The position numbers and the translations under genes were made by a program. The notes beneath the pieces were generated by a model that saw nothing but the letters and a program-made list of their open reading frames with translations, was not told the DNA's origin and made no database searches. Shown here piece by piece: positions 53,731-64,000 of a stretch of DNA of 64,000 nt. The stretch spans positions 1-64,000 of the forward strand of contig JAGOAU010000014.1 in NCBI GenBank assembly GCA_017983755.1, written 5' to 3'. Source of the DNA: Azonexus sp. Its GTDB lineage: Bacteria > Pseudomonadota > Gammaproteobacteria > Burkholderiales > Rhodocyclaceae. Each line of letters begins with the position of its first letter. Positions within the stretch are counted from its first letter, which is position 1.

Positions 53731-55611
53731 TTGAACAACATGTTCAAAAATCTGGCAATCTGGCTTGTCATCGGTCTCGTGCTGATGACGGTGTTCAATC
53801 AGTTCAACACCCGTCAGGTGGCGCAAGGGTCGATCGAATATTCGCAGTTCCTGGACGAAGTCAAACAGGGGCACATCAACAAGGTGGTCATCGAGGGTCG
53901 CACGCTGAAGGCGACGACCACCGAAGGCAAGCGCATCACCTCCTATGCCCCGCCTGACCTGTGGATGGTGTCCGACCTGCTCAAGAACGGCGTCAAGATC
54001 GAGGCCAAGCCGGAAGAGGAACCGTCCTTCCTGATGAACATCTTTGTCAGCTGGTTCCCGATGCTGCTGCTTATCGGCGTCTGGGTCTTCTTCATGCGCC
54101 AGATGCAGGGCGGCGGCAAGGGCGGCGCCTTCTCGTTCGGCAAGTCGCGCGCACGAATGACCGACGAGGCCCAGAATACGATTACCTTTGCCGATGTCGC
54201 CGGTTGCGACGAGGCCAAGGAGGAAGTTCAGGAACTGGTCGATTTCCTGCGTGATCCCTCGAAGTTCCAGAAGCTCGGCGGCCGCATTCCCAAGGGTGTG
54301 CTGATGGTCGGCAACCCGGGGACCGGCAAAACGCTGCTCGCCAAGGCCATTGCCGGCGAGGCCAAGGTGCCGTTCTTCAGCATTTCCGGCTCCGATTTCG
54401 TCGAAATGTTCGTCGGTGTCGGTGCTGCCCGCGTCCGTGACATGTTCGAGAACGCCAAGAAGCACGCGCCATGCATCATTTTCATCGACGAAATCGATGC
54501 GGTCGGCCGCCATCGCGGTGCCGGCCTGGGCGGTGGCAACGATGAGCGCGAACAGACGCTGAACCAGTTGCTGGTCGAGATGGACGGCTTCGAGGGCCAC
54601 GCCGGCATCATCGTGATCGCCGCGACCAACCGTCCGGACATCCTCGATCCGGCGCTGCTCCGTCCGGGCCGCTTCGACCGCCAGGTTGTCGTGCCCTTGC
54701 CCGACATCCGCGGCCGCGAGGAAATCCTCAAGGTGCACATGCGCAAGGTGCCGATGTCCGGTGACGTCAAGGCCGATATCATCGCCCGTGGCACGCCGGG
54801 TTTTTCCGGTGCCGACCTGGCCAACCTGGTCAATGAGGCTGCCCTGTTCGCCGCGCGTGGCAACAAGCGCCTGGTCGACATGGAGGATTTCGAAAAGGCC
54901 AAGGACAAGATCATGATGGGCGCCGAGCGCCGCAGCATGGTGATGTCCGAGGAAGAGAAGCGCAACACGGCTTATCACGAGTCGGGGCACGCCGTGGTCG
55001 CCAAGCTGGTGCCGAAGTCCGATCCGGTGCACAAGGTCACGATCATCCCGCGTGGCCGCGCTCTCGGGCTGACCATGCAGTTGCCGGTGGAGGATCGTTA
55101 TGCCTACGATCGGACCTACCTGATGAGCCGCATCGCCGTGCTGTTCGGCGGCCGCATCGCCGAGGAACTGTTCATGGACCAGATGACGACCGGCGCCTCC
55201 AATGACTTCGAGCGTGCGACCGCGATGGCACGTGATATGGTGACCCGCTACGGCATGTCCGATCTGGGCGTCATGGTGTATGGCGAAAACGAAGGCGAGG
55301 TCTTCCTTGGCCGTTCGGTCACCCAGCACAAGAATGTTTCCGAGGCGACGATGCAGAAGGTCGATGCCGAAATCGGCCGCATCATCGACCAGCAATATGC
55401 ACTTGCCCGCAAGTTGCTCGAGGAAAACCGCGACAAGGTCGAGGCGATGACACATGCGCTGCTCGAATGGGAAACCATCGATGCCGAGCAGATCGACGAC
55501 ATCATGGCCGGCAAGCCGCCGCGGCCGCCCAAGCCGACCCAGAGCACGCCGCGGGCGTCGACCCCGAGCGATTCGCCTGGGGCTGAACCGAGCGCGCCGG
55601 CAACGGCCTGA
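53731..55611 (+). CDS. ftsH: ATP-dependent zinc metalloprotease FtsH
   Basis: Membrane-anchored AAA protease that degrades misfolded membrane proteins and short-lived regulators such as LpxC and sigma-32. It has 626 residues: two membrane helices (about 7-22 and 100-118) around a periplasmic domain, the AAA module with Walker A GNPGTGKT (194-201) and Walker B FIDEID near 252, and the zinc site HESGH (416-420). TTG at 53731 is the start after GGAGAG; an ATG three codons later is possible. A terminator follows. Confidence 0.97.
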   Translation: MNNMFKNLAIWLVIGLVLMTVFNQFNTRQVAQGSIEYSQFLDEVKQGHINKVVIEGRTLKATTTEGKRITSYAPPDLWMVSDLLKNGVKIEAKPEEEPSFLMNIFVSWFPMLLLIGVWVFFMRQMQGGGKGGAFSFGKSRARMTDEAQNTITFADVAGCDEAKEEVQELVDFLRDPSKFQKLGGRIPKGVLMVGNPGTGKTLLAKAIAGEAKVPFFSISGSDFVEMFVGVGAARVRDMFENAKKHAPCIIFIDEIDAVGRHRGAGLGGGNDEREQTLNQLLVEMDGFEGHAGIIVIAATNRPDILDPALLRPGRFDRQVVVPLPDIRGREEILKVHMRKVPMSGDVKADIIARGTPGFSGADLANLVNEAALFAARGNKRLVDMEDFEKAKDKIMMGAERRSMVMSEEEKRNTAYHESGHAVVAKLVPKSDPVHKVTIIPRGRALGLTMQLPVEDRYAYDRTYLMSRIAVLFGGRIAEELFMDQMTTGASNDFERATAMARDMVTRYGMSDLGVMVYGENEGEVFLGRSVTQHKNVSEATMQKVDAEIGRIIDQQYALARKLLEENRDKVEAMTHALLEWETIDAEQIDDIMAGKPPRPPKPTQSTPRASTPSDSPGAEPSAPATA

Positions 55612-55631
55612 TCGGGACTTTTCAAATCACG

Positions 55632-55662
55632 GGCCGGGAATCACCTCCCGGCCTTTCCTTTT
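55632..55662 (+). terminator. rho-independent terminator after ftsH
   Basis: GGCCGGGA and TCCCGGCC pair around ATCACC, followed by TTTCCTTTT. It ends six bases before the folP start. Confidence 0.85.
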
Positions 55663-55667
55663 CTGAC

Positions 55668-56507
55668 ATGTCGATCCTGCACTGCAGCCGCTTCAGGCTG
55701 TCACTCCACCGCCCGCTCGTCATGGGCATCGTCAATCTCACCCCGGATTCCTTTTCGGGCGATGGTACGGGGACGGATATCGACCGCGCCATCCGGCATG
55801 CCCGGCATCAACTCGATGCCGGTGCAGATATCCTCGATATCGGCGCCGAATCATCGCGTCCCGGCGCGATGCCGACCCCGGAAAAAGAAGAGTTGCGCCG
55901 TTTGCTCCCGGTATTGCGGGAAATTGCCAGCTGGGGAGTGCCGATTTCGGTGGATACCTACAAGCCGGCGGTCATGCGCGCCGCACTGGAGGCAGGTGCA
56001 GCGATGATCAACGATATCACCGCGCTCGCCCACCCCGGTGCGCTCGACGTGGTTGCCGCCAGCGATTGCGCTGTTTGCCTGATGCACATGTCGGGCGAAC
56101 CGGGAACGATGCAGCATGCCCCGCAATACGTCGATGTCGTACGCGAGGTACGGGAATTCCTGGCAGCGCGGGTGGCAAATTGTCGTGCCGCGGGAATCGC
56201 CGACGATCGCCTTGTACTCGATCCGGGGTTTGGCTTTGGCAAATCGCTGGATCACAATTTGGCACTTTTTCGGGCGTTGACCGCAACAGCCGATGATGGA
56301 TTGCCTGTGCTGGTCGGCGTCTCGCGGAAATCCATGCTCGGGGCCATAACCGGCAGGCCGGTCGACCAGCGTGCGGCAGCCAGCGTTGCCGCCGCGCTGC
56401 TGGCGGCGCAGAAAGGTGCGAAAATACTGCGCGTGCACGATGTTGCTCAAACAAGGGATGCACTGGCGGTTCTGGCCGCTATCGAACAGGGAGAGGGTCT
56501 GCAATGA
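55668..56507 (+). CDS. folP: dihydropteroate synthase
   Basis: Joins p-aminobenzoate to hydroxymethyldihydropterin diphosphate in folate synthesis; target of sulfonamides. It has 279 residues. The two signature loops are [16 protein letters not shown] (18-33) and [14 protein letters not shown] (about 54-67), with ISVDTYK near 95. The 3' end overlaps glmM by four bases; ftsH-folP-glmM is a widespread order. A copy of the dispersed motif lies in codons for ALTATAD. Confidence 0.97.
   Translation: MSILHCSRFRLSLHRPLVMGIVNLTPDSFSGDGTGTDIDRAIRHARHQLDAGADILDIGAESSRPGAMPTPEKEELRRLLPVLREIASWGVPISVDTYKPAVMRAALEAGAAMINDITALAHPGALDVVAASDCAVCLMHMSGEPGTMQHAPQYVDVVREVREFLAARVANCRAAGIADDRLVLDPGFGFGKSLDHNLALFRALTATADDGLPVLVGVSRKSMLGAITGRPVDQRAAASVAAALLAAQKGAKILRVHDVAQTRDALAVLAAIEQGEGLQ
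56276..56285 (-). repeat. dispersed motif (as GTTGACCGCA)
   Basis: Inside folP, within GGGCGTTGACCGCAACAGCC. TTTTT ends five bases before it. No further copy was found from here to the end of the window. Confidence 0.9.
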
Positions 56508-57856
56508 GTAGAAAATATTTCGGTACCGACGGCGTGCGTGGTCGCGTCGGCCTGGCGCCAATTACCCCGGATTTCGTGATGCGCCTCGGCTATGCGGCCG
56601 GAAAAGCGTTGCTTGGCCAGTCCGCCATGCCAGATGGCGAGCGCCCATCGGTGCTGATCGGCAAGGACACCCGGCTTTCCGGGTACATGCTCGAATCGGC
56701 GCTGGAAGCCGGTTTTTCGGCAGCCGGGGTCGATGTCTGTCTGGTCGGGCCGATGCCAACGCCGGCAGTGGCCTATCTGACGCGGGCATTGCGCTTGCAG
56801 GCAGGTATCGTCATTTCCGCCTCGCACAACCCGTACTACGATAACGGCATCAAGTTTTTCTCGGCACAGGGCACCAAACTGCCTGACGATGTCGAACTCG
56901 CCATCGAGGAGGGGATCGATCAGCCGATGACTTGCGTACCGGCCGCCGATCTCGGTCGGGCGAAGCGGATCGAAGATGCGCGCGGTCGCTATATCGAATT
57001 CTGCAAGAGCACCTTCCCTAACGATCTCGACCTGCGCGGCCTGAAGATCGTGGTGGACTGCGCGCATGGTGCGGCCTATCACACCGCGCCGGCTGTCTTT
57101 CATGAACTCGGTGCTGAAGTCGTGACGATCGGTTCGCTGCCCAATGGCCTGAACATCAATGACGGGTTCGGGGCAACCGCACCCAAGGCCTTGTGCGATG
57201 CCGTGCTCGCCAATCGGGCAGACCTCGGCATTGCCCTCGATGGCGACGCGGATCGAATCCAGATGGTCGATGCTCTGGGTAAACTCTATGACGGCGACCA
57301 GTTGCTTTATGCAATTGTCCGGAGCAGGGCGCGTCATGCCCAGGTGAAGGGTGTGGTTGGAACCCTGATGACCAACCTGGCTCTGGAGCATGCCTTGGGC
57401 AAGATGGAAATTCCCTTCGCCAGGGCGGCGGTCGGCGACCGCTATGTGGTCGAAATGCTGCACGAAAAAGGATGGCTGTTCGGCGGGGAAAACTCCGGTC
57501 ATATTCTTGCCCTTGATCGCCACACGACGGGAGATGGTATCGTCGCCGCGCTCCAGGTTCTGGCGGCGCTCAGGGAGTCCGGTGGCGATCTCGCGGGCCT
57601 GCTGGGTGGCCTGCATCTCTACCCGCAGAAATTGATCAACGTGCCTTTGGCCAGAAACTTTCCGTGGAAGGACGATGCTGCTATCCAGAATGGGCTAAGC
57701 AGCGTCGAGGCCCGTATAGCCGGGCGCGGGCGGGTGCTGCTCCGTGCTTCGGGTACCGAACCGCTACTGCGGGTGATGGTGGAAGGCGAAGACCCCAAGG
57801 AGGTGCTTGCGGCCGCAGAGGAACTTGCCGCGGTAGTGCGCGAAGCGGCGCAGTGA
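56504..57856 (+). CDS. glmM: phosphoglucosamine mutase
   Basis: Converts glucosamine 6-phosphate to glucosamine 1-phosphate for UDP-GlcNAc, cell wall and lipopolysaccharide. It has 450 residues. The phosphoserine loop is [13 protein letters not shown], with the active Ser near 107, the Mg2+ loop is DGDADR near 246, and GGENSGH near 330 binds sugar. The N-terminus [10 protein letters not shown] is typical. The start overlaps folP by four bases. Confidence 0.97.
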   Translation: MSRKYFGTDGVRGRVGLAPITPDFVMRLGYAAGKALLGQSAMPDGERPSVLIGKDTRLSGYMLESALEAGFSAAGVDVCLVGPMPTPAVAYLTRALRLQAGIVISASHNPYYDNGIKFFSAQGTKLPDDVELAIEEGIDQPMTCVPAADLGRAKRIEDARGRYIEFCKSTFPNDLDLRGLKIVVDCAHGAAYHTAPAVFHELGAEVVTIGSLPNGLNINDGFGATAPKALCDAVLANRADLGIALDGDADRIQMVDALGKLYDGDQLLYAIVRSRARHAQVKGVVGTLMTNLALEHALGKMEIPFARAAVGDRYVVEMLHEKGWLFGGENSGHILALDRHTTGDGIVAALQVLAALRESGGDLAGLLGGLHLYPQKLINVPLARNFPWKDDAAIQNGLSSVEARIAGRGRVLLRASGTEPLLRVMVEGEDPKEVLAAAEELAAVVREAAQ

Positions 57857-57879
57857 GATCGTACTAATCCCTTTGATTC

Positions 57880-57909
57880 TTGACCAAAAAACATCCGGGT
57901 CGCTATAAT
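57880..57909 (+). promoter_or_regulatory. tpiA: sigma-70 promoter of tpiA
   Basis: TTGACC (57880-57885) and TATAAT (57904-57909) are separated by 18 bases, a near-consensus promoter. It probably drives tpiA-secG-tRNA-Leu and may extend into nuo. Confidence 0.8.
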
Positions 57910-57942
57910 CCACAGGTTTTTGCCAACGGAATTACCTGACGC

Positions 57943-58692
57943 ATGCGGAAAAAACTGGTTGCTGGAAACTGGAAGATGCATGGCAGTCTTCAGCAAAATG
58001 CATTGCTGCTGGAGCGCCTGAAGGCCGGGATGTCCGGCGTTCAGTGCGACGTCGCAGTGTGCGTGCCGCATCCGTATCTTGCGCAGGCTCAGTCGTTGCT
58101 GGCGGATAGTCGGGTCTTGTTGGGGGCGCAGTCGGTCAGCGAGCATGTGTCCGGTGCTTTTACCGGCGAGGTTTCGGCGTCGATGCTTCGTGATTTCGGG
58201 TGTCGCTACGTTCTGGTCGGGCATTCCGAGCGGCGCAGCCTGTTTGGTGAAACCGATGCCGTGGTCGCTGCAAAGTTCGTGGCTGCGCAAAAGGAAGGGC
58301 TGATCCCGGTGTTGTGTCTTGGTGAGACGCTTGCTGAGCGCGAATCCGGCTGTACGATGGCGGTCGTCGCGCGGCAGTTGTCTGCCGTCATCGATCAGGC
58401 TGGGGTTGTAGCCTTGGCCTCTGCAGTAGTGGCGTATGAGCCGGTGTGGGCTATTGGTACCGGTGTGACGGCGTTGCCCGCTCAGGCGCAGGAAGTGCAT
58501 GCCGCGATTCGCGCGCAGGTGGCCGAGCTGGATTCCGGCTTGGCGGGCGGATTGAAGATTTTGTATGGTGGTAGCGTAAAACCGCAGAATGCGGTCGAAT
58601 TGTTTGCGCAGCCCGACATCGATGGTGGTTTGATCGGTGGGGCCGCGCTGATTGCTGATGATTTTCTTGCGATTTGCCAAGCGGCAAATTGA
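57943..58692 (+). CDS. tpiA: triosephosphate isomerase
   Basis: Interconverts dihydroxyacetone phosphate and glyceraldehyde 3-phosphate. It has 249 residues. The active-site Lys is in AGNWKMHG (K11), the His in VLVGHSERR (near 93), and the Glu in [13 protein letters not shown] (near 165), followed by the loop-6 region. The phosphate-binding YGGSVKPQN is near 207. Codon use is less G+C-rich at third positions than in the genes to its left. secG follows 12 bases later. Confidence 0.97.
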   Translation: MRKKLVAGNWKMHGSLQQNALLLERLKAGMSGVQCDVAVCVPHPYLAQAQSLLADSRVLLGAQSVSEHVSGAFTGEVSASMLRDFGCRYVLVGHSERRSLFGETDAVVAAKFVAAQKEGLIPVLCLGETLAERESGCTMAVVARQLSAVIDQAGVVALASAVVAYEPVWAIGTGVTALPAQAQEVHAAIRAQVAELDSGLAGGLKILYGGSVKPQNAVELFAQPDIDGGLIGGAALIADDFLAICQAAN

Positions 58693-58704
58693 TAGGCGTA
58701 AATA

Positions 58705-59076
58705 ATGAACTGGCTTTTCTCTCTTCTTCTCACCATTCATATTCTGGTGGCGCTGGCGATAATCGGTCTTGTGCTGATGCAGCATGGCAAGGGGGCCGAT
58801 ATGGGGGCGGCCTTCGGTAGCGGTGCTTCCGGCAGCCTGTTCGGGGCGACGGGTTCGGCCAATTTTCTCAGTCGCACGACGGGGATTCTGGCGGCGGTGT
58901 TTTTTGCGACCAGCCTGAGCCTTGCCTATGTTGCCTCGCACAAGCCAAAAACGACTGGCAGTGTCATGCAGGAAACGGTACAATCGCAGCCGGTTTCGCA
59001 GCCTGCTGCGGCTGGTGGCGAGTCGCCTGCGGCGCCGGCAGATGCTGGCTCCAAGGCAAAAGAAATACCGAAGTAA
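58705..59076 (+). CDS. secG: preprotein translocase subunit SecG
   Basis: Small subunit of the SecYEG channel. It has 123 residues with two membrane helices (about 3-24 and 52-73) and the conserved cytoplasmic loop GKGADMGAAFGSGASGSLFG between them. An Ala/Pro/Ser-rich C-terminal tail, common in betaproteobacteria, extends it beyond the roughly 110 residues of E. coli. The tRNA-Leu gene follows 53 bases downstream. Confidence 0.96.
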   Translation: MNWLFSLLLTIHILVALAIIGLVLMQHGKGADMGAAFGSGASGSLFGATGSANFLSRTTGILAAVFFATSLSLAYVASHKPKTTGSVMQETVQSQPVSQPAAAGGESPAAPADAGSKAKEIPK

Positions 59077-59129
59077 CGCAAGGTGATTTTCCCGGCACAT
59101 GTCCCTCGCCGGGGTGGTCAAAAAGCAGG

Positions 59130-59214
59130 GCCGACGTGGTGAAATTGGTAGACACGCTATCTTGAGGGGGTAGTGGCGCAAGCTGTGCGAGTTCGAGTCT
59201 CGCCGTCGGCACCA
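59130..59214 (+). tRNA. tRNA-Leu(GAG)
   Basis: An 85-base class II tRNA. The acceptor stem is GCCGACG/CGTCGGC with encoded ACCA, the D arm contains AAATTGGTAGACAC, and the anticodon arm is CTATC-TTGAGGG-GGTAG with anticodon GAG. A long variable arm and the T loop GTTCGAGTC follow. It reads CUC and CUU leucine codons. The secG-tRNA-Leu-nuoA order is typical of betaproteobacteria. Confidence 0.96.
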
Positions 59215-59278
59215 AAAAGGGGGCAGTGGCTGAAAAGCACGCTGTTTCGTACAAGAAACTGAATATTGGCGGCGGATC

Positions 59279-59650
59279 ATGGAAAACTACTTTCCAATCC
59301 TGATGTTCGTCCTGGTGGGGGTCGCGATCGGCGTACTGCCTGTTGCGATGGGTTTCCTGCTTGCTCCAAGCCGGCCGGACCCCGAGAAGCTTTCACCGTA
59401 CGAGTGCGGCTTCGAAGCTTTCGAGGACGCGCGCATGAAGTTCGATGTGCGCTATTACCTGATTGCCATCCTCTTCATCCTGTTCGATCTGGAAATCGCC
59501 TTCCTCTTTCCGTGGGCAACGATTTTCAAGGATATCGTGGCTGCCGAATCCATCAAGCTGTTCGGCTTTATCGAAATGCTGGTTTTCGTTGCCATCCTGG
59601 TCATCGGCTATGTGTATGCCTGGGCCAAGGGTGCGCTGGAATGGGAATAA
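59279..59650 (+). CDS. nuoA: NADH-quinone oxidoreductase subunit A
   Basis: Membrane-arm subunit of respiratory complex I, near the quinone site. It has 123 residues and three helices (about 6-29, 62-83, 92-114). The loop [20 protein letters not shown] after helix 1, with its conserved Cys, is the family signature. It begins the nuo operon 64 bases after the tRNA. Confidence 0.97.
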   Translation: MENYFPILMFVLVGVAIGVLPVAMGFLLAPSRPDPEKLSPYECGFEAFEDARMKFDVRYYLIAILFILFDLEIAFLFPWATIFKDIVAAESIKLFGFIEMLVFVAILVIGYVYAWAKGALEWE

Positions 59651-59653
59651 GGC

Positions 59654-60130
59654 ATGGCTATTGAAGGTGTTCTCCAGGAAGGTTTTGTCACCACAACGGC
59701 TGACAAGCTGATCAATTACATGCGGACCGGCTCGATGTGGCCGATGACTTTTGGTCTCGCCTGCTGTGCGGTGGAAATGATCCATGCCGGTTGCGCGCGT
59801 TATGACCTCGACCGGTTTGGCGTGGTTTTCCGTCCCAGTCCACGTCAGTCGGACGTGATGATCGTCGCCGGAACCCTGACCAACAAGATGGCGCCTGCCC
59901 TGCGCAAGGTCTACGATCAGATGGCCGAGCCGCGCTGGGTCATTTCGATGGGTTCCTGTGCCAATGGGGGTGGCTATTACCACTATTCGTACTCGGTGGT
60001 TCGTGGCTGTGACCGGATCGTGCCGGTCGATATTTATGTGCCCGGCTGTCCGCCCACGGCGGAAGCCTTGCTGTACGGCATCATTCAGCTACAGAACAAG
60101 ATTCGTCGTACCAATACCATCGCTCGTTAA
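59654..60130 (+). CDS. nuoB: NADH-quinone oxidoreductase subunit B
   Basis: Holds iron-sulphur cluster N2, the last electron carrier before quinone. It has 158 residues. The ligands are the tandem Cys of ACCAVEM (near 36-37), GSCANGGG (near 101) and [12 protein letters not shown] (near 131). It follows nuoA after three bases. Confidence 0.98.
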   Translation: MAIEGVLQEGFVTTTADKLINYMRTGSMWPMTFGLACCAVEMIHAGCARYDLDRFGVVFRPSPRQSDVMIVAGTLTNKMAPALRKVYDQMAEPRWVISMGSCANGGGYYHYSYSVVRGCDRIVPVDIYVPGCPPTAEALLYGIIQLQNKIRRTNTIAR

Positions 60131-60149
60131 TTGCCAAGGCTGATTCGAT

Positions 60150-60755
60150 ATGTCTGCCAAGCTGGAAACGCTTAGCCAAAACCTGCAAAAGCACTTCGAA
60201 GACAAGCTGAAATCCTTGACGCTTGCTCTCGGTGAGTTGACCATCGAAGTTGCTGCTGCCGACTATCTTGCGGTCATGACCACGCTGCGCGATGAACCCG
60301 ATTTGCGCTTCGAGGAGATGATCGATCTTTGCGGGGTCGACTATTCGACCTATGGCGATGGCGCTTGGTCCGGCCGTCGTTTTGCGGTGGTTTCGCATCT
60401 GTTGTCGATTGCGCACAACTGGCGCCTGCGGGTTCGTGTCTTCGCCGAGGATGATGAGTTTCCTTCGGTGGATTCGGTTACTGGCGTCTGGACGAGCGTG
60501 AACTGGTTCGAGCGAGAAGCCTTCGATCTTTTCGGCATCGCGTTTGTTGGCCACAACGACTTGCGTCGCATTCTGACCGACTATGGTTTCATCGGCCACC
60601 CTTTCCGCAAGGACTTTCCGATTTCCGGCCATGTCGAGATGCGCTACGACCCCGATCAGGGGCGTGTCATCTACCAGCCGGTGACCATCGAGCCCCGCGA
60701 GAACACACCGCGCATCGTGCGCGAAGATACCTACGGGGATCCTGCTCATGGCTGA
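60150..60755 (+). CDS. nuoC: NADH-quinone oxidoreductase subunit C
   Basis: Peripheral-arm 30-kDa subunit that packs against NuoD. It has 201 residues and is separate from NuoD, unlike the fused NuoCD of E. coli. The signature is the ERE-x-(5)-FGIxFxxHxxLRRIL-type block ([12 protein letters not shown], then [11 protein letters not shown]). The end overlaps nuoD by eight bases. Confidence 0.97.
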   Translation: MSAKLETLSQNLQKHFEDKLKSLTLALGELTIEVAAADYLAVMTTLRDEPDLRFEEMIDLCGVDYSTYGDGAWSGRRFAVVSHLLSIAHNWRLRVRVFAEDDEFPSVDSVTGVWTSVNWFEREAFDLFGIAFVGHNDLRRILTDYGFIGHPFRKDFPISGHVEMRYDPDQGRVIYQPVTIEPRENTPRIVREDTYGDPAHG

Positions 60756-62001
60756 TATTCGTAACTTTACGCTCAACTTTGGCCCGCAACACCCTGCGGC
60801 CCACGGGGTATTGCGTCTGGTGCTGGAACTGGATGGTGAGGTTGTGCAGCGTGCTGACCCGCATATCGGACTTCTGCATCGCGCCACCGAAAAGCTTGCT
60901 GAAACCAGAACCTGGGTTCAGTCGGTGCCTTACATGGATCGTCTGGACTACGTCTCGATGATGTGCAACGAGCACGCCTATTGTTTGGCAACTGAAAAGC
61001 TGCTCGGCATCGAAGTTCCGGAGCGTGGCAAGTACATTCGTACCATGTTCGATGAGGTGACGCGGATCCTCAACCATCTGTTGTGGATCGGTTGTCACGC
61101 GCTGGACGTCGGGGCCATGACCATGGCGCTCTACACCTTCCGTGAGCGTGAAGATCTCATGGATGTCTACGAGGCCGTCTCCGGCGCCCGCCTGCATGCG
61201 GCTTACTATCGTCCGGGTGGCGTTTATCGCGATTTGCCGGATCGCATGCCGCAGTATGAGGCTTCGACCTGGACCAGTGCGAAAAAGGCCGGCGAGCTTA
61301 ACGAAAACCGTAGCGGCTCGCTACTGGATTTTCTTGAAGATTTCACGAATCGCTTCCCGGTCTACCACAGCGAATACCATACGCTGTTGACCGATAACCG
61401 GATCTGGAAGCAGCGCTTGGTGAATGTCGGCGTGGTGACTCCGGAACGGGCACTGCAAATGGGCTTTAGTGGTGCGATGCTGCGCGGCTCCGGCATTGCC
61501 TGGGATTTGCGCAAGAAGCAGCCGTATGCCGCCTACGACAAGGTTGATTTCGATATTCCAGTCGGTGTGAATGGGGATAGTTATGATCGCTATCTGGTGC
61601 GGATGGAGGAAATGCTCCAGTCCAACCGTATCATCAAGCAATGCATCGACTGGCTTCGTAAAAATCCGGGGCCGGTGATTACGGAGAACCACAAGGTCGC
61701 TCCGCCTCCACGCGAGAGCATGAAATCCAATATGGAAGAGCTTATTCACCATTTCAAGCTCTTTACAGAGGGGATTCATGTTCCGCCCGGCGAAGCCTAT
61801 GCGGCGGTGGAACATCCGAAGGGTGAATTTGGCATCTATTTCATCTCGGATGGGGCCAACAAGCCTTACCGCATGAAGATTCGTGCGCCGGGCTATGTGC
61901 ACCTGGCTGGGATGGATGAGATGTCCCGTGGCCACATGATTGCCGACGTCGTTACGATTATCGGTTCCCAAGATATTGTTTTTGGCGAGATCGACCGCTG
62001 A
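60748..62001 (+). CDS. nuoD: NADH-quinone oxidoreductase subunit D
   Basis: The 49-kDa subunit forming the quinone pocket with NuoB. It has 417 residues. [16 protein letters not shown] near the N-terminus, [14 protein letters not shown] near 42 and the C-terminal DIVFGEIDR are family marks; the nickel-site cysteines of the related hydrogenases are absent, as in all NuoD. It overlaps nuoC by eight bases and nuoE by one. Confidence 0.98.
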   Translation: MADIRNFTLNFGPQHPAAHGVLRLVLELDGEVVQRADPHIGLLHRATEKLAETRTWVQSVPYMDRLDYVSMMCNEHAYCLATEKLLGIEVPERGKYIRTMFDEVTRILNHLLWIGCHALDVGAMTMALYTFREREDLMDVYEAVSGARLHAAYYRPGGVYRDLPDRMPQYEASTWTSAKKAGELNENRSGSLLDFLEDFTNRFPVYHSEYHTLLTDNRIWKQRLVNVGVVTPERALQMGFSGAMLRGSGIAWDLRKKQPYAAYDKVDFDIPVGVNGDSYDRYLVRMEEMLQSNRIIKQCIDWLRKNPGPVITENHKVAPPPRESMKSNMEELIHHFKLFTEGIHVPPGEAYAAVEHPKGEFGIYFISDGANKPYRMKIRAPGYVHLAGMDEMSRGHMIADVVTIIGSQDIVFGEIDR

Positions 62002-62474
62002 TGTTTTCCGCTGAAACCCTCCAGAAGTTCGACCGCGAGGTCGCCAAGTACCCCGCCGATCAGAAACAATCGGCGTCGATGGCTTGTCTTGCGCTTGCCC
62101 AGGAAGAAAAGGGCTGGTTGCCGCCCGAAGCCATCGAGGCGGTTGCAAATTATCTCGGTATGCCGCCAATCGCGGCTTACGAGGTGGCATCCTTCTACAA
62201 CATGTATGACCTGAAGCCGATCGGCAAGTACAAGATTACGGTCTGTACCAACTTGCCGTGTGCGCTTTCCGGTGGTTATCACGCTGGCGAATATGTGCAG
62301 AAGAAGCTCGGCATCGGCTATGGTGAAACGACGGCTGACGGCAAGTTCACCCTGAAAGAGGGGGAATGCATGGGGGCCTGTGGTGATGCACCGGTGATGA
62401 TTGTCAATAATCGCTCGATGTGTAGTCACATGCACCCGGAGCAGATCGACAAGCTGCTTGAGGAGTGCAAATAA
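62001..62474 (+). CDS. nuoE: NADH-quinone oxidoreductase subunit E
   Basis: The 24-kDa subunit with [2Fe-2S] cluster N1a. It has 157 residues. The ligands are the Cys pairs of CTNLPC (near 83-88) and ECMGAC (near 119-124). The thioredoxin-like fold is complete. It overlaps nuoD and nuoF by one base each. Confidence 0.97.
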   Translation: MFSAETLQKFDREVAKYPADQKQSASMACLALAQEEKGWLPPEAIEAVANYLGMPPIAAYEVASFYNMYDLKPIGKYKITVCTNLPCALSGGYHAGEYVQKKLGIGYGETTADGKFTLKEGECMGACGDAPVMIVNNRSMCSHMHPEQIDKLLEECK

Positions 62475-63802
62475 TGGCGATGCTTGGTTCGATCAACGGC
62501 GTCCTCATGGAAGGGCTTGATGGCGACAATACCTGGCATCTGAAGGATTATGTCGCTCGTGGCGGCTATGTTCAGTTGCGCCGCATCCTGGAAAGCAAGA
62601 TGTCCCAGGAAGAGGTCATCAGCGAAGTCAAGAAATCGGTCCTCCGTGGTCGCGGTGGCGCCGGCTTTCCGACCGGACTCAAATGGTCCTTCATGCCGCG
62701 CTCCTTCCCCGGCGACAAGTATGTCGTCTGTAATACCGATGAGGGCGAGCCCGGTACCTTCAAGGACCGGGACATCATGCGCTACAACCCCCACTCGGTT
62801 ATCGAGGGGATGGCTATCGCAGCCTATGCCATGGGCGCCAACCGTGGCTACAACTATGTCCACGGTGAAGTCTGGGAAATCTACAAGCGCTTTGAAGAAG
62901 CGCTGGACGAGGCGCGTGCTGCCGGGTTCATCGGTCAGAACATTCTGGGCTCCGGCTTCAATTTCGAACTCTTCGCCCACCATGGTTATGGCGCCTACAT
63001 CTGCGGTGAGGAAACCGCGCTGCTCGAATCCATCGAAGGGAAGAAGGGGCAGCCCCGCTTCAAGCCGCCATTCCCGGCCTCGTTTGGTCTCTACGGCAAG
63101 CCGACCACCATCAACAACACGGAAACCTTTGCCTCCATACCCTTCATCCTGAAAATGGGGGGCGAAGAGTTCCTAAACTTGGGCAAGCCCAATAACGGCG
63201 GTACCAAGCTCTTCTCCGTTTCCGGCCACGTCAATCGTCCTGGTAATTACGAGATTCCCCTCGGTACGCCGTTTGCCACCCTGCTGGAAATGTGCGGCGG
63301 TATGCGTGGCGGACGCAAGATCAAGGCGGTCATTCCTGGCGGTTCGTCGGCTCCGGTCATTCCCGGTGCGGTGATGATGGACACCACGATGGATTATGAC
63401 GGTATCAGCAAGGCGGGTTCCATGCTCGGTTCCGGCGCGGTCATCGTGATGGACGAGACGGTGTGCATGGTCAAGGCGCTGGAACGGCTGTCCTTCTTTT
63501 ACTATGAAGAGTCCTGTGGCCAATGCACGCCCTGCCGCGAAGGCACGGCATGGATGTACAAGGTCGTACACCGCATCGAAAACGGCTTGGGCAAGCCGGA
63601 AGATCTGGATCTGCTGAACAGCGTGCTGGGCAATATCATGGGGCGCACCATCTGCGCGCTCGGCGATGCGGCGGCGCTGCCGGTCCAAAGCTTCCTCAAG
63701 CATTTTGGCAGTGAATTCGAGTACCACATTGAACACAAGAACTGTCTGGTCCCCAAGGATGTGCAGTGGGCGGGCAGTGGTTTCCACAAGGTTCAGGCCT
63801 GA
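62474..63802 (+). CDS. nuoF: NADH-quinone oxidoreductase subunit F
   Basis: The 51-kDa subunit with the NADH site, FMN and [4Fe-4S] cluster N3. It has 442 residues from the ATG at 62474, which overlaps the nuoE stop; three codons upstream an in-frame GTG is less likely. The NADH/FMN glycine loop is [13 protein letters not shown] (near 62-74), and the cluster ligands are in [11 protein letters not shown] (near 349-359), with a later Cys in TICALGD. Confidence 0.98.
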   Translation: MAMLGSINGVLMEGLDGDNTWHLKDYVARGGYVQLRRILESKMSQEEVISEVKKSVLRGRGGAGFPTGLKWSFMPRSFPGDKYVVCNTDEGEPGTFKDRDIMRYNPHSVIEGMAIAAYAMGANRGYNYVHGEVWEIYKRFEEALDEARAAGFIGQNILGSGFNFELFAHHGYGAYICGEETALLESIEGKKGQPRFKPPFPASFGLYGKPTTINNTETFASIPFILKMGGEEFLNLGKPNNGGTKLFSVSGHVNRPGNYEIPLGTPFATLLEMCGGMRGGRKIKAVIPGGSSAPVIPGAVMMDTTMDYDGISKAGSMLGSGAVIVMDETVCMVKALERLSFFYYEESCGQCTPCREGTAWMYKVVHRIENGLGKPEDLDLLNSVLGNIMGRTICALGDAAALPVQSFLKHFGSEFEYHIEHKNCLVPKDVQWAGSGFHKVQA

Positions 63803-63855
63803 GCGGAAACCCTTCCAAGCGATAGATACGAAAGAACTGGCTACAAGGCAGCGAC

Positions 63856-64000
63856 ATGCTAGAAATCGAGATCGACGGCAAGAAAGCGCAAGTACCTGAC
63901 GGCAGCACGGTGATGGACGCCGCGCAGCAGGTGGGTGTCTACATCCCGCATTTTTGCTACCACAAAAAACTTTCGATTGCCGCCAACTGCCGCATGTGTC
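63856..64000 (+). CDS. nuoG: NADH-quinone oxidoreductase subunit G (partial, cut by the window edge)
   Basis: The first 48 codons of the 75-kDa subunit. They begin the N-terminal [2Fe-2S] ferredoxin domain: LEIEIDGKKAQVPDG, then VYIPHFCYHKKLSIAANCRMC with the first three cluster Cys visible. The ATG at 63856 follows AAGGCAG. The rest lies outside the window. Confidence 0.95.
   Translation, partial: MLEIEIDGKKAQVPDGSTVMDAAQQVGVYIPHFCYHKKLSIAANCRMC

Overview
The window is a stretch of chromosome of about 62% G+C (estimated by eye). It most likely comes from a betaproteobacterium of the Rhodocyclales (Dechloromonas/Azonexus-like). That placement is an inference from gene content and order: leuC-leuD-leuB-asd-fimV-truA-trpFBA-accD-folC-cvpA-purF-metZ, grpE-dnaK-dnaJ with hrcA nearby, fur/bamE-dapB-carAB-greA, and ftsH-folP-glmM-tpiA-secG-tRNA-Leu-nuo. 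No database search was run.

Layout. Positions 1-2555 are the end of an integrated element: the terminus of an IS21-like insertion sequence, a small helix-turn-helix gene, an unrecognised 119-residue gene, a tyrosine recombinase, and a 3' fragment of tRNA-Ser(UGA) that marks the junction. Core chromosome follows: queD with a divergent radical SAM gene, an XRE regulator, a CBS protein and aroC (2.6-6.3 kb); a transporter and the leucine genes with a tiny entericidin-like lipoprotein, asd and fimV (6.3-15.4 kb); truA, trpFBA, accD, folC, a SPOR protein, cvpA, purF and metZ as one tightly packed run (15.4-25.7 kb); rhlE, then recQ-lpxH-ppiB-ppiA-TPR on the minus strand (25.7-31.2 kb); cysS, a branched-chain-type binding protein and dnaJ-dnaK-grpE (31.3-37.8 kb); a serine/threonine kinase fused to a cyclic-nucleotide-binding domain, then trxC, hemH and hrcA (38-42 kb); nadK-recN, a GDT1-family transporter, fur, bamE and dapB (42-47 kb); carA-carB-greA, yhbY, rlmE, ftsH, folP and glmM (47-58 kb); tpiA-secG-tRNA-Leu(GAG) and the start of the complex I operon nuoA to nuoG, with nuoG cut by the window edge (58-64 kb).

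How the genes work together. Most are housekeeping: leucine, tryptophan, lysine and methionine precursors, chorismate, pyrimidine and purine entry steps, fatty acid and folate synthesis, protein folding and quality control, and respiration. The heat-shock genes grpE and dnaK each have a sigma-32-like promoter with the same -35 element and the same 12-base spacer.

The most unusual signal is not a gene. A short sequence, TGCGGTCRAC (fuller form GGCTGYTGCGGTCRACG), occurs 20 times by my hand count, on both strands about equally, in coding and intergenic DNA. Base composition alone predicts fewer than one copy. In half of the copies an A/T run starts two to five bases after the core. It looks like a dispersed recognition sequence, possibly comparable to DNA uptake signal sequences, but its function is unknown.
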